Shown: one piece after another, positions 50,647 to 60,281 of the stretch
Numbering within the stretch: the first letter of the stretch is position 1
Layout of the letters: the number at the start of each line of letters is the position of its first letter
Origin: JAEULH01 sp963789785
Lineage (GTDB): Bacteria > Pseudomonadota > Alphaproteobacteria > Rhodospirillales > Defluviicoccaceae
DNA length: 64,000 nt
Reading direction: 5' to 3'
Assembly: GCA_963789785.1 (NCBI GenBank)
Contig: CAWBNC010000031.1
Coordinates: 62,001 to 126,000 of the forward strand
Position numbers and translations under genes: made by a program
Notes under the pieces: model-generated
Told to the model about the DNA's origin: nothing
Database searches by the model: none
Seen by the model: the letters and a program-made list of their open reading frames with translations, nothing else

Positions 50647-53600
50647 ATGATCAGCGCCTTCTTCATCGACCGGCCGAAGTTCGCCTTTGTCGTCTCGATC
50701 ATCATCACCCTGGCCGGGCTGATCTCGCTGGCCACCCTGCCGATCGATCAGTACCCCGATATCACCCCACCGGTGGTGCAGGTCACGGCGACCTATCCGG
50801 GCGCCAATGCCGGCGTCATCGAGTCGACCGTGGCGCAGCCGATCGAGGAGCAGGTCAACGGCGTCGACAACATGCTCTACATGGCCTCGCAGAGCGCCAA
50901 CGATGGAACCTACAGTCTGAAGGTCACCTTCGCCGTCGGCACCGACCCCGACATCGCCCAGGTCAACGTGCAGAATCGGGTCGCCCTTGCCACGCCGCGG
51001 CTGCCCGAGGAGGTCAACCGTCAGGGAGTCTCTGTGCGCAAGCAGTCGACGAACCTGCTGCTGGTGGTCAACGTGCTGTCGCCGAAGGGCACGTTCGACA
51101 GCCTGTTTCTAAGCAATTACGCCAGCATCAACATGACCGACGCCCTGGCCCGCCTGCCCGGTGTCGGGCAGGTGACGATCTTCGGCGCGCGCGACTACGG
51201 GATGCGGATGTGGCTCGACGCCCAGCGCATGGCCAGCCTCGGTATCACCACCAGCGACGTGGTCGCGGCAATCCGCGAACAGAACGTACAGGTCGCGCCG
51301 GGGCAGATTGGTGCGCCGCCGATCGATGGCGAGCAGCAATTCCAGTACACGATTCGCACCCAGGGCCGCCTGGTGGACGTGGACGCCTTCCGCAAGATCA
51401 TCATCCGCGCCAATCCGGACGGCTCCAGCGTCCGGGTCGGCGAGATCGCCCGCGTCGAACTGGGCGCGCAGAGCTATGCCTCGTTCGGCCAGCTCGATGG
51501 CCAGCCGTCGGCCAACATCGGCATCTATCAGCTTCCGGGCTCGAACGCTCTCGAAGTCGCCCGCGGCGTCCAGGGCGAGATCGACCGCCTGTCGCAGACC
51601 TTCCCCAACGATCTGCAAGCACGGATTCTCTACGACACGACACGCTTCATCACCGCGTCCGTGAAAGATGTCGCATTGACGTTCGCGATCGCCATCAGCC
51701 TGGTGGTCTTCGTCGTCTTCGTCTTTCTCCAGGACTGGCGGATGACGCTGATCCCGTTCGTCGCCATTCCGGTGTCGCTGATTGGCGCCTTTGCCGCGCT
51801 CGCCGCGCTCGGCTTCACCATCAACACCATCACCCTGTTCGGCCTGATCCTGGCCATTGGCATCGTCGTCGACGACGCGATCATCGTCGTCGAAAACGTC
51901 CAGCGAAAGCTCACCGAGGGCCTGCCGCCGCACGAAGCGACCCTTCGGGCGATGCGCGAAGTGACCGGCCCGATCATCGCCACGTCGCTGGTGCTGCTCG
52001 CCGTCTTCATCCCGGTCGGGTTCCTGCCTGGCATCACCGGACGGGTCTATCAGCAGTTCGCCCTGACCATCGCCGCCGCCGTGGCGTTCTCCACCATCAA
52101 TGCCCTGACCCTGAGCCCGGCGCTGTGCGTGTCGTTCCTGCGTCCGCACAGCCATCGCGTCGGTCCGCTCTTTCGCGGCTTCAACTGGGTCTTCGATCGC
52201 GCGCTCGGCGGTTACGTCCGCTCGGTCGGCGTTCTTCTTCGTCACATCCTGCTGGTGCTCGTGGCCTTTTGCGGACTGCTCGTCCTGACCTATCTGGGCT
52301 TTGTCCGCCTTCCGACGGCTTTCCTGCCGGAGGAGGACCAGGGATACTTCTTCGTCAACGTCCAGTTGCCGCCCGCCGCATCGCTGGGCCGGACCAGCGA
52401 GGCGCTCGACCACGTCCGCGAGATCCTCGCCGCCACCCCCGGGATCGCCCACGTGGTGACCATCGGCGGATTCAATTTCCTCGCCGGTTCGGCAGCGCCC
52501 AACAGCGGGGTGATGTTCGCGGTTCTCGAGCCCTGGTTCGAGCGGACGGCGCCGGAGCTTCAGGTCAGCGGCATCCTTAACCGCTTGCGCGGGCAACTCT
52601 TCGCCATTCCCGAGGCGAACGTCATTGCGTTCAATCCGCCCTCCATCCGCGGCCTCGGGACCGTCGGCGGCTTCGACTTCCAGCTCCAGGACCGGCGCGG
52701 CGGCAGCCCGCAGGATCTCGCCGCGGCGCTGCGCGGGCTTGTTTTCGAGGCCAACCAGGATCCCGTGTTGAGCAATGTCTTCAGCACGTTCCAGGCCGAC
52801 GTGCCGCAGATCTGGCTCGATATCGACCGGGAAAAGGCGAAGCGTCAGGGCGTCGCCTTGAGCGAAATCTTCACGACCCTGCAGGCCCAGCTCGGCTCAT
52901 TCTACGTCAACGACTTCAACAAGTTCGGCCGTGTCTACAAGGTCATGATCGAGGCCGACCGGGATTATCGCCAGCGTCCGGATGACATTCTGCGCCTCTA
53001 TGTCCGCAACGGCCGTGGCGAGATGGTGCCGCTCAGGACCCTCGCGACAATCTCGCCGACCCTCGGACCGGAGACCCTGCGCCGCTACAACCTCTTCCGC
53101 GCGGCACAGGTGAACGGCTCGGCGGCGCCCGGGTCCAGCTCCGGCGATGCGATCGCGGCCATGGAACGGGTCGCCGCCCGGGTTCTTCCCGACGGTTTCG
53201 CCTTCGAATGGTCGGGAGTGACTCTGCAGGAACTGTCGGCGGGGAAGACGGCGCCGATCCTGTTCGCGCTGGCGATCGTCTTCGCCTATCTGTTTCTGGT
53301 CGCCCAGTACGAGAGCTGGTCGGTCCCGTTCGCGGTCGTGCTCTCGGTGCCCCTGGCGGCGCTGGGCGCTCTCGCCGGGCTGTTCATTGCGGGACTGAGC
53401 AACGACATGTACGCCCAGATCGGCATGGTTCTGCTGATCGGACTGGCGTGCAAGAATGCGATCCTTATTGTCGAGTTCGCCAAGGTCAACCACGAGGCCG
53501 GACAAACCATTCATGAGGCTGCGCTCACGGCCGCGCGACTGCGTTTCCGGGCGATCATGATGACCGCTTTCTCATTCATTCTCGGCGTAATGCCGCTGCT

Positions 53601-53793
53601 GTTCGCAACCGGCGCCGGAGCCGCCGCCCGGCGGGCGCTGGGGACCACGGTGTTCTCGGGTATGCTCGCCGCGGCCATCGTCGGAACGCTGCTCGCGCCG
53701 GTCTTGTTCGCCGCGATCCAGAGTGCGGTGGAGCGAACATCGCGGCGGCGATCCCACCCGGATGCGCCTGATGCGCCAGTCGGCGAGACGTGA
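50647..53793 (+). CDS. RND multidrug efflux pump (AcrB/MexB type)
   Basis: This 1048-residue inner-membrane pump belongs to the HAE1 class. It opens ISAFFIDRPKFAFVVSIII and contains the proton-relay Asp pair Asp409-Asp410 in IVVDDAIIVVENV and the matching Lys in GLACKNAILIVEFA. The porter-domain landmarks are present (NGVDNMLYMASQSANDG, the G-rich IRGLGTVGGFDFQLQDR), which fits drug or solvent efflux rather than metal efflux. It follows the adaptor by 2 bp. No outer-membrane TolC-type gene follows, so it must use a channel encoded elsewhere. No repressor gene is adjacent. Confidence 0.93.
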   Translation: MISAFFIDRPKFAFVVSIIITLAGLISLATLPIDQYPDITPPVVQVTATYPGANAGVIESTVAQPIEEQVNGVDNMLYMASQSANDGTYSLKVTFAVGTDPDIAQVNVQNRVALATPRLPEEVNRQGVSVRKQSTNLLLVVNVLSPKGTFDSLFLSNYASINMTDALARLPGVGQVTIFGARDYGMRMWLDAQRMASLGITTSDVVAAIREQNVQVAPGQIGAPPIDGEQQFQYTIRTQGRLVDVDAFRKIIIRANPDGSSVRVGEIARVELGAQSYASFGQLDGQPSANIGIYQLPGSNALEVARGVQGEIDRLSQTFPNDLQARILYDTTRFITASVKDVALTFAIAISLVVFVVFVFLQDWRMTLIPFVAIPVSLIGAFAALAALGFTINTITLFGLILAIGIVVDDAIIVVENVQRKLTEGLPPHEATLRAMREVTGPIIATSLVLLAVFIPVGFLPGITGRVYQQFALTIAAAVAFSTINALTLSPALCVSFLRPHSHRVGPLFRGFNWVFDRALGGYVRSVGVLLRHILLVLVAFCGLLVLTYLGFVRLPTAFLPEEDQGYFFVNVQLPPAASLGRTSEALDHVREILAATPGIAHVVTIGGFNFLAGSAAPNSGVMFAVLEPWFERTAPELQVSGILNRLRGQLFAIPEANVIAFNPPSIRGLGTVGGFDFQLQDRRGGSPQDLAAALRGLVFEANQDPVLSNVFSTFQADVPQIWLDIDREKAKRQGVALSEIFTTLQAQLGSFYVNDFNKFGRVYKVMIEADRDYRQRPDDILRLYVRNGRGEMVPLRTLATISPTLGPETLRRYNLFRAAQVNGSAAPGSSSGDAIAAMERVAARVLPDGFAFEWSGVTLQELSAGKTAPILFALAIVFAYLFLVAQYESWSVPFAVVLSVPLAALGALAGLFIAGLSNDMYAQIGMVLLIGLACKNAILIVEFAKVNHEAGQTIHEAALTAARLRFRAIMMTAFSFILGVMPLLFATGAGAAARRALGTTVFSGMLAAAIVGTLLAPVLFAAIQSAVERTSRRRSHPDAPDAPVGET

Positions 53794-53808
53794 GCGGCGG
53801 CCGCGTCA

Positions 53809-56439
53809 ATGGCTGTCCAGGTTGTTGAAGCCCGAGACCCACCCGGTGGCGCGGGCGGGGGCGACGACACCGGGTCCAGCGATGAGCGCTTTGCCCGGCT
53901 GAAGCGGTTCGGTCCGCCGGCCGCGGCGGCGCTGGTCTTCGCCCTGACGCTGTCCGCGATCGACCGTCTGCTCGGCCACCTTAACTACCACATCGTGATG
54001 GCCGACCTGCGCGCCCTGCCGGCATCGGCAATGGCGCTCGCGATCGCCTTTACCGCCGGGAGCTTCCTCTGCCTGACCGGCTACGACTGGTCGGCGGTTC
54101 GCTATATCGGCAAGAGACTGCCCTATCACCGGATCGCTCTCGGATCCTTCGCCGGCTACGCCATCTCCAACACGATCGGCTTCAGCCTGCTCTCCGGGCC
54201 ATCGGTGCGCTACCGGATCTACGCCGCCGCCGGGCTCGAGGCGGTCGATGTGGCGCGGGTCGCTGTCGTATCCGGGCTAGCGTTCCACGTCGGAGTCTCG
54301 GCGGTGGCTGGCTTCGCCATGACGCTGCGTCCGCACGCCATCGCTGCGATCATCGCGGTTCCGGCGCCGGCCTTGCGGACGCTGGGGCTGGTCATGTTGT
54401 TCGCCGTCGCGGCCCTGATCGCCTTCGTCTTTATCCGCCGCCGGCCGTTGCGGCTATGGCGATGGACGGTCGAGCTGCCCAGCGGTCCGCTGGTCATGGG
54501 TCAGCTCGTCCTGTCGGTGATCGAGATCGCCTCCGCCGGCTCGGTGCTGTTCGTCCTGCTGCCGACCGGCGATATCACCTGGTTCGCGTTCATCACCTTC
54601 TACTGTCTGGCCATCGTCGCCGGGGTGCTCAGCCACGTGCCCGGCGGCTTCGGCGTATTCGAAAGCGTAATGCTGTTCCTCCTTGCCGGTTCGGTGCCGG
54701 CGGAAACGACGACGGCGGCGCTTGTTGCCTATCGCTCCATCTACAATCTCTTTCCACTTCTGCTCGCCGCGATACTCCTCGCCGCCGACGAAGCGATCCG
54801 CAAGGTGGCGCCGGCGCTGGAGGCGGCGCGCCAGATCGGCGCCTGGAGCACGCGCCTCATCCCGACAATCATGGGCACGGTCGTCTTCATTGCCGGCGCC
54901 GTCATGATCGCCTCGTCGGCGACGCCGGCGGTGCCGCGACGGATGGTATTCCTTTCAAACACAGTGCCCCTGTCGCTGGTCGAGACGGCGCATTTTCTGT
55001 CCAGCATTGCCGGCTTTCTCCTGCTCATTCTCTCGCGCGGGCTGTTTCGCCGTCTCAACGGCGCCTACTGGCTGGCCCTGTTCATGCTGCCGGTCGCCGC
55101 GGCGACGTCCTTCGCCAAGGGTTGGGACTACGAGGAAGCAACCCTCATGATGGTGGTGCTCGTCGCGCTGCTGCCGTGCCGCCGCGAGTTCTACCGGCAG
55201 ACGTCGCTCCTCGATGCGCCGTTCACCTGGGGCTGGCTGCTCGCCATCGCCGCCGTCGTTGGGTCGATGGTCTGGCTCATCACCTTTTCCTACAAGCACG
55301 TCGACTACGCCGAAAACCTCTGGTGGGAGTTTGCATTCAAGGATGACGCGCCCCGCTCTCTCCGGGCGCTCCTGGCCGTGCTTCTGGCCGGCACCGCCGC
55401 CGGCCTCGCCCGCCTGCTTCGCCCACCGCGCCACGCGCCCGATCTTCCCGTCAAGGCGGAGATCGCGCGTGCCGGCGCGATCATCGCGGCGCAGGACCGG
55501 ACCTACGCCAACCTGGCGCTGCTGGGTGACAAGGCATTGCTTTTCAGCGAATCCGGCGATGCCTTCATCATGTATGGCGTCCGCGCACGAAGTTGGGTGG
55601 CCATGGGTGATCCGGTCGGCCCGCAGCAATCGTGGGCCGATCTGGCCTGGACCTTCCGCGAGCTCGCCGATCGCGTCGGGGCCCGCATCGCCTTCTATCA
55701 GGCGTCACCCGAGGCGCTGCCGCTCTATCTCGATCTCGGTCTCGTGCCGCTGAAGATTGGAGAGGAGGCGATCATCGATCTCACCGCCTTCTCCCTGCAG
55801 GGCCGCAGGCGGCGGGAGGACCGCAATGTCCTCAGCCGCGGCGAGCGCGAGGGGCTCGACATGGAGGTGCTGCCGACCGGCGCCGCGACGCCGCTGCTGG
55901 CGGAGTTGGAGGCGATTTCCGATGACTGGCTGCAGACCAAGAACACGCGCGAGAAGCGGTTTGCCCTGGGAGCGTTCTCCGCCGCCATCGTCGAGCGCTC
56001 ACCGGTTGCCGTCGCCCGCCTGCACGGCCGGGCGGTCGCCTTCGCCTCCCTGATGACGACGCCGACAAAAGCGGAAGCCTCGATCGACCTGATGCGCTAC
56101 AGCAGCGAGGCGCCCCGCTACACGATGCAGTTCCTTTTTCTGCGGCTGATGCTGCACCTTAAAGAGGCCGGATTTGCAACATTCACTCTTGGCATGGCGC
56201 CCATGTCGGGGATGGAGGGCCATCCGCTCGCGCCGGTGTGGCACAAGGTCGGCAGATTCCTTTTTCAGCACGGCGAGCACTTCTACAACTTCCAGGGCCT
56301 GCGCGGGTTCAAGGACAAGTTCGACCCCGTCTGGCAGCCGCGCTACCTCGCCGCTCCCGGCGGACTGAGCCCGCTGATCGTCATGACGGATGTCGGCGCT
56401 CTGGTCGGCGGCGGTTTCAAGGGCATGATCGCGCGATGA
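53809..56439 (+). CDS. mprF: MprF/LpiA: phosphatidylglycerol lysyltransferase with flippase domain
   Basis: This 876-residue protein has an N-terminal multi-helix flippase domain with about 14 membrane segments (landmark SHVPGGFGVFESVMLFLLAG) and a C-terminal DUF2156 aminoacyltransferase domain. Landmarks of the latter are ALLGDKALLFSESGDAFIMY, GRSWVAMGDPVG-like, TKNTREKRFALGAF, and a terminal KFDPVWQPRYLAAP. It would transfer lysine (or another amino acid) from charged tRNA to phosphatidylglycerol and move the lipid outward, lowering negative charge. The acvB gene overlaps its stop, giving the lpiA-acvB arrangement known from Agrobacterium. The gene is intact. Confidence 0.92.
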   Translation: MAVQVVEARDPPGGAGGGDDTGSSDERFARLKRFGPPAAAALVFALTLSAIDRLLGHLNYHIVMADLRALPASAMALAIAFTAGSFLCLTGYDWSAVRYIGKRLPYHRIALGSFAGYAISNTIGFSLLSGPSVRYRIYAAAGLEAVDVARVAVVSGLAFHVGVSAVAGFAMTLRPHAIAAIIAVPAPALRTLGLVMLFAVAALIAFVFIRRRPLRLWRWTVELPSGPLVMGQLVLSVIEIASAGSVLFVLLPTGDITWFAFITFYCLAIVAGVLSHVPGGFGVFESVMLFLLAGSVPAETTTAALVAYRSIYNLFPLLLAAILLAADEAIRKVAPALEAARQIGAWSTRLIPTIMGTVVFIAGAVMIASSATPAVPRRMVFLSNTVPLSLVETAHFLSSIAGFLLLILSRGLFRRLNGAYWLALFMLPVAAATSFAKGWDYEEATLMMVVLVALLPCRREFYRQTSLLDAPFTWGWLLAIAAVVGSMVWLITFSYKHVDYAENLWWEFAFKDDAPRSLRALLAVLLAGTAAGLARLLRPPRHAPDLPVKAEIARAGAIIAAQDRTYANLALLGDKALLFSESGDAFIMYGVRARSWVAMGDPVGPQQSWADLAWTFRELADRVGARIAFYQASPEALPLYLDLGLVPLKIGEEAIIDLTAFSLQGRRRREDRNVLSRGEREGLDMEVLPTGAATPLLAELEAISDDWLQTKNTREKRFALGAFSAAIVERSPVAVARLHGRAVAFASLMTTPTKAEASIDLMRYSSEAPRYTMQFLFLRLMLHLKEAGFATFTLGMAPMSGMEGHPLAPVWHKVGRFLFQHGEHFYNFQGLRGFKDKFDPVWQPRYLAAPGGLSPLIVMTDVGALVGGGFKGMIAR

Positions 56440-57910
56440 CAAGGGCGTCTACGCTCGCGGCTGTCCTCTCGCTGATCCTGATGCTGATCGTGATCTTCAA
56501 CGTGGTCATATCGCCGCCGGAGACGAAGCCCGTCAGTATCAGCGGCCATCCTGCGCTCGCACCGGCCCATGTCCTTGCGCCACCAGTGCCGGCGCGTGGC
56601 GCCGTCGTGATGTTCTCCGACCGGCAGGGCTGGAACGCGGCGATGGATGCGGCGGCCAAGGCCATCGCCGAGGCCGGCGAAATCGTCGTCGGTTTCGATA
56701 CGCCGCGAGTGCTTGTCGAAGCAGCGCGAACCCCGGATGGATGCCTCGACCTGTCCGAGGCCATCGCCGACGCGACGGCCGACGCACGTTCGCGGCGGCG
56801 AGGAGGATGGGACGGCAGGGCGGCCCGGCATTGCGCCGGTTCTGGCGGGAACGGGAGACGGCGCAACCCTGGCCTATGCCATCCTCGCCCAGTCGCCGCA
56901 GGGTCGGTTCGCGGGCGTCGTCCCGGTCTCGTTCACCGGCGATCTGGCAAGCGCCGCACCGCTGTGCGCCGGCGCCCCGAGCGAGCCGGCGGGGACAGGC
57001 GTTTTCCATTACCGGCCGGCGACAATGCTGCCGGGCTGGCTCGCGATCGTCAGCGAACATCCGGACGCATCGAGGATCGCTGCCTATGCCGCGGCTGCCG
57101 GAGCCGCGGTCATTGCCGTGCCCGGCAACTTCGACTTCCCGGCCTCTGTCATCACCGTCCTGGCGCAAGCGCACGAGCCGGCAGACGTTTCCGACGACGG
57201 CGGCGTCGGCGCATTGCCTCTCGTGCCCCTGCCGGTGGATAAGCCCGGCGGGTTAGATGGCCGTCATCTATTCCGGCGACGGCGGCTGGCGCGATGCCGA
57301 CAAGCGGCTCGGCGAGGCGCTGCAGTTGGACGGTGTGCCCGTCGTCGGCGTCGACAGCCTGCGCTACTTCTGGCGCGAAAAAACGCCCGAGCAGGTGGCG
57401 GCGGACCTGGCGATGATTCTGGGCTACTACCCGCAGCTCTGGGGCACGCCAAAGGTGATCCTCATCGGCTATTCGTTCGGCGCCGATGTTCTCCCGTTCG
57501 CCGTCAACAGGCAGACGCCCGCGGCGCGAACGAGCATCGTCCAGATATCGCTCCTCGGGCTCGCCGAACGCGCCGACTTCGCAATCCAGATCGCCGGCTG
57601 GCTGGGGGCGGGGCCAAGCGATGCCGCGCTTCCCGTCCTGCCCGAAATCGCCCGCCTCGATCTCTCCCGCGTGCAGTGCTTTTACGGTCAGGAAGAGGAG
57701 GACAGCCTCTGCCCGACCCAGGCCCTGTCCGGCGCCGAGGTCATCGCCATGCCGGGCGGTCATCATTTCGACGGTGAATACGAGAAGATCGCGAAACGCA
57801 TCATCGACGGCGCCCGAAGCCGATCCGGGTGCCGTCGCTTCAGGTGCCGGATTGGCGGCGGTGCACTGAGAAAGGGAGGGGATTTCGCGGCGGGAGGACG
57901 CTTTGCTTAG
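56436..57910 (+). CDS. acvB: AcvB/VirJ-like periplasmic protein, two frameshifts
   Basis: The ATG overlaps the mprF stop as ATGA. A membrane/signal helix (about 6-25) leads to a region of AcvB/VirJ type (VVMFSDRQGWN, with FDTPRVLVE). One extra base near 56786 moves to a second frame (TLAYAILAQSPQGRFAG), and another near 57256 to a third that holds the C-terminal alpha/beta-hydrolase part: AVIYSGDGGWRDADK, the nucleophile elbow IGYSFGADVLP, and MPGGHHFDGEY. In Agrobacterium, AcvB hydrolyses lysyl-phosphatidylglycerol, so it would oppose MprF. The ORF runs to 57910, but family members usually end near 57830; the last 25 residues look spurious. Confidence 0.82.
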
Positions 57911-59301
57911 AAGCCGCCGCCGGTGTGAAAATCACCGCCGCCGCCGCCACCAGCCGCCGCCACCACGCCGCCGCCTCCGCCAGCACCGCCGCCGCCCCAG
58001 CCGCCGCCTGGAAACTGGGTCGGGCGGTGATGACGGCCGATCTCGCCCCAGAAGGTGTCGCGGCCGATGGCGCCGCTGAGCACCTGTCCCAGCATGGTGC
58101 CGAGCATCGCGCCGGCGGCGCTGTCGAAGGTGCCGCGGTTGTAACCGCGCCGGCGGTAGTCGCGTCGCAGCGCGCCGATCTCTTCCAGCTCGCGGCGCTG
58201 CTGTTCCTGCTGCGCCTTGGCCTGATCGAGCGCGGCCACGATCTTCTGCTCTTCGGCCTCGAGCGTTTCGAGGTCCTGGACGACCGCGTCGTCCTCGGCG
58301 GCGGCCGTGCGCCGGGCCTGATCGCGCAAGGCCCGCAGTTCCTGTCGGCGAAGGGCCTCGACGATGACCGCGGTCGCGGCACGGGTGGCGGGATCCTCGC
58401 CGGCCAGCAGGTGGGCGCGCCGCTCCTGGGCCTCGACGAGCGCTTTGCCCTTTGCCTCGATCCGGTCGTCGATCGTATCGACTTCAGCCTCGGCCTCCTC
58501 GAGGTCGGCGTGGCGCGCGGCCGCGTCGCCCTCGTCCAGCGCGGCCTTTTCCATCGCCGCGAGCTTCCCGGTTTCGATGTTGGCCTGGGCGTGTTGGCGC
58601 CCGGCATGGTCCTGAAGCCGGCGGGGGATCTCGTTGAGCATGGCGAAGCTGGCGCGCGCCTTGTCGTAGCCGGTGAACCGGGCGATCCAGCGATCGACCA
58701 TGCGCGCAAGGAAGCCGGCGGAGTAGGCCGAGGTGCCATAGCCGCGCGCCCAGAGATACTGGAACAGCTCGTCCGCCTCGTAAGGTTTGCCCTTATCGCG
58801 CCGATCGGCTTCGGCCTGCCGGGTCTTGCTCTCGGCGGCGGCCGCGGTCTCTGCGGCCTTCCGCGCCGCCTCCTGTTGCGCGCGATACGGCTCGGTCGCC
58901 GCCAGACGTCGGCGCACGTCCTCGGCCGCCGCGTCGAAGGCCGCCTGGCGTTGGCCGACGAGATCGGTCGCCGTCGTCCGGTCCGCGCGAAGGGCCTGCA
59001 CCTCGCGCTCGAGCGCGCCAACCTCCGCATCGATCTCGGCCGACCCTGCCTCCTGCCGTTGCTTCGCGGCACGGACATTCGCGTCCAGCGCCGCGAGGCT
59101 CCGGATCAGCGGATCTTCCTCAAGCAGCCCGAGGCGCACCTGCGCCAGCCTGCGGTAGGCCTCGCTCTCCTCCGTCCTGACCTGGAGCAGGCGCGCGCTC
59201 AGGTCGTTCATCTGCCCATGTAGCGCGTCGGTGCGCCGGTGGGCGTCCCCGAACGCGTCGTCCATCGGGTCGATCAGCTGCGAAGCGCTATACATCGCCA
59301 A
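57907..59301 (-). CDS. Coiled-coil protein with a glycine-rich C-terminus
   Basis: This 464-residue protein is dominated by charged heptad-like helix (about residues 20-370, rich in Glu, Arg, Ala; for example EVGALEREVQALRADR). A short conserved-looking stretch follows (AAGAMLGTMLGQVLSGAIGRDTFWG, split around residue 405) that could be a membrane-interacting helix. The end is a glycine-rich tail of about 40 residues with a final GGDFHTGGGF. There is no signal peptide. It begins at the base after the DUF6384-like stop and is the last gene of a three-gene minus-strand operon. The family is not recognised. Confidence 0.8.
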   Translation of the reverse strand: MAMYSASQLIDPMDDAFGDAHRRTDALHGQMNDLSARLLQVRTEESEAYRRLAQVRLGLLEEDPLIRSLAALDANVRAAKQRQEAGSAEIDAEVGALEREVQALRADRTTATDLVGQRQAAFDAAAEDVRRRLAATEPYRAQQEAARKAAETAAAAESKTRQAEADRRDKGKPYEADELFQYLWARGYGTSAYSAGFLARMVDRWIARFTGYDKARASFAMLNEIPRRLQDHAGRQHAQANIETGKLAAMEKAALDEGDAAARHADLEEAEAEVDTIDDRIEAKGKALVEAQERRAHLLAGEDPATRAATAVIVEALRRQELRALRDQARRTAAAEDDAVVQDLETLEAEEQKIVAALDQAKAQQEQQRRELEEIGALRRDYRRRGYNRGTFDSAAGAMLGTMLGQVLSGAIGRDTFWGEIGRHHRPTQFPGGGWGGGGAGGGGGVVAAAGGGGGGDFHTGGGF

Positions 59302-60270
59302 TTACCACTCGAGGATGACGCCGCCGGGCGTCGGAAAGTTGAACTTCGGCTCGAGGTGGCCGACCTGCTTCTCGCCGAAGCGATTGTTCTGGATGATCCC
59401 GTCGTCCTGCTTGTCCGCCTTGACGCGGTTGAAGGTCTGCTCATCGACGCGCATCCCGAACACGCTCGCCCGCTCCGTCTTGTTGTCCTCCTCGCTGTGC
59501 ACCACGAGTTCGACCGGGCGACCGTCCTGATCGACGGCTTCAACCAGGATGTAGTAGTTGCGCGCATTCGGATTGAGCCGCGGCACCCGCCATACCCCGC
59601 TCTGCTGGCCCGGCCGGACCAGGATCCGCAGGGTATAGCTCTGCTCGAGACGCTTGCGCAGATCGACCAGCGCGCCCAGCTTTTCGCGCGCCGCCGGCGC
59701 ATCGTCGGCGGCCAGAGCGACATCGACCGCGGCGGCAAGATCGCGCGCCTTCTGCGTCGCAGCCGGCTCCTTGCTCAGCGCCACTACACGTTCGAGCTCG
59801 GTGCGCGTCTGCTGCGGGATGGTCTGGGCGAGCTCCCGCTGCTCCGCGGCAACGCGGCGCTCTTCGGGAAGCTTGACGCCGAAGTACCAACCGCCGGCCA
59901 CAGCCGCGAGGAGGCCGACGGCAACGGCCGCGACCTTCATCAGCCGGTTGCGCCGCACCCAGAGCAGCGCCAGCGACCGCCTTATCCCGGCCGGCGGCGG
60001 CCGGTAGACGAACCGGTCCTCGCGGAGCGCCGCGACACCCTCGTCAAGGATTCGCTCGGGAACCTCGATCCCCTGAGCGGCGTAGAGCCGGCGCAGCCGC
60101 TCCTTCATCTCGGCATCGCGCACGTCGGATCCAAGCTCGCGTTCCACCAGCACGTCGGCGTGGCGGAGGTTGTCGACAACGTCCATCGCCAGCATGACGT
60201 CGTCGAGCGGCGGGGCGGCCTGCCCGTTGCGCGGCTGGTCCTGCCCGGATGCGGCCCCGGATGCTGCCAT
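59302..60270 (-). CDS. DUF6384-like single-pass membrane protein
   Basis: This 322-residue protein has a soluble N-terminal part with a conserved-looking PLDDVMLAMDVVDNLRHADV (21-40) and RRLYAAQGIEVPERILDEGV (60-79). One membrane helix (about 111-131) follows, then a periplasmic or extracytoplasmic helical stretch and a C-terminal beta-rich domain (YYILVEAVDQDGRPVEL, RFGEKQVGHLEPKF). I match it to DUF6384 from memory of that pattern; no activity is known. It lies between the TelA-like gene (11-bp gap) and the coiled-coil gene (no gap), so the three are surely one transcript. Confidence 0.7.
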   Translation of the reverse strand: MAASGAASGQDQPRNGQAAPPLDDVMLAMDVVDNLRHADVLVERELGSDVRDAEMKERLRRLYAAQGIEVPERILDEGVAALREDRFVYRPPPAGIRRSLALLWVRRNRLMKVAAVAVGLLAAVAGGWYFGVKLPEERRVAAEQRELAQTIPQQTRTELERVVALSKEPAATQKARDLAAAVDVALAADDAPAAREKLGALVDLRKRLEQSYTLRILVRPGQQSGVWRVPRLNPNARNYYILVEAVDQDGRPVELVVHSEEDNKTERASVFGMRVDEQTFNRVKADKQDDGIIQNNRFGEKQVGHLEPKFNFPTPGGVILEW

Positions 60271-60281
60271 CGTCGCGCCGC

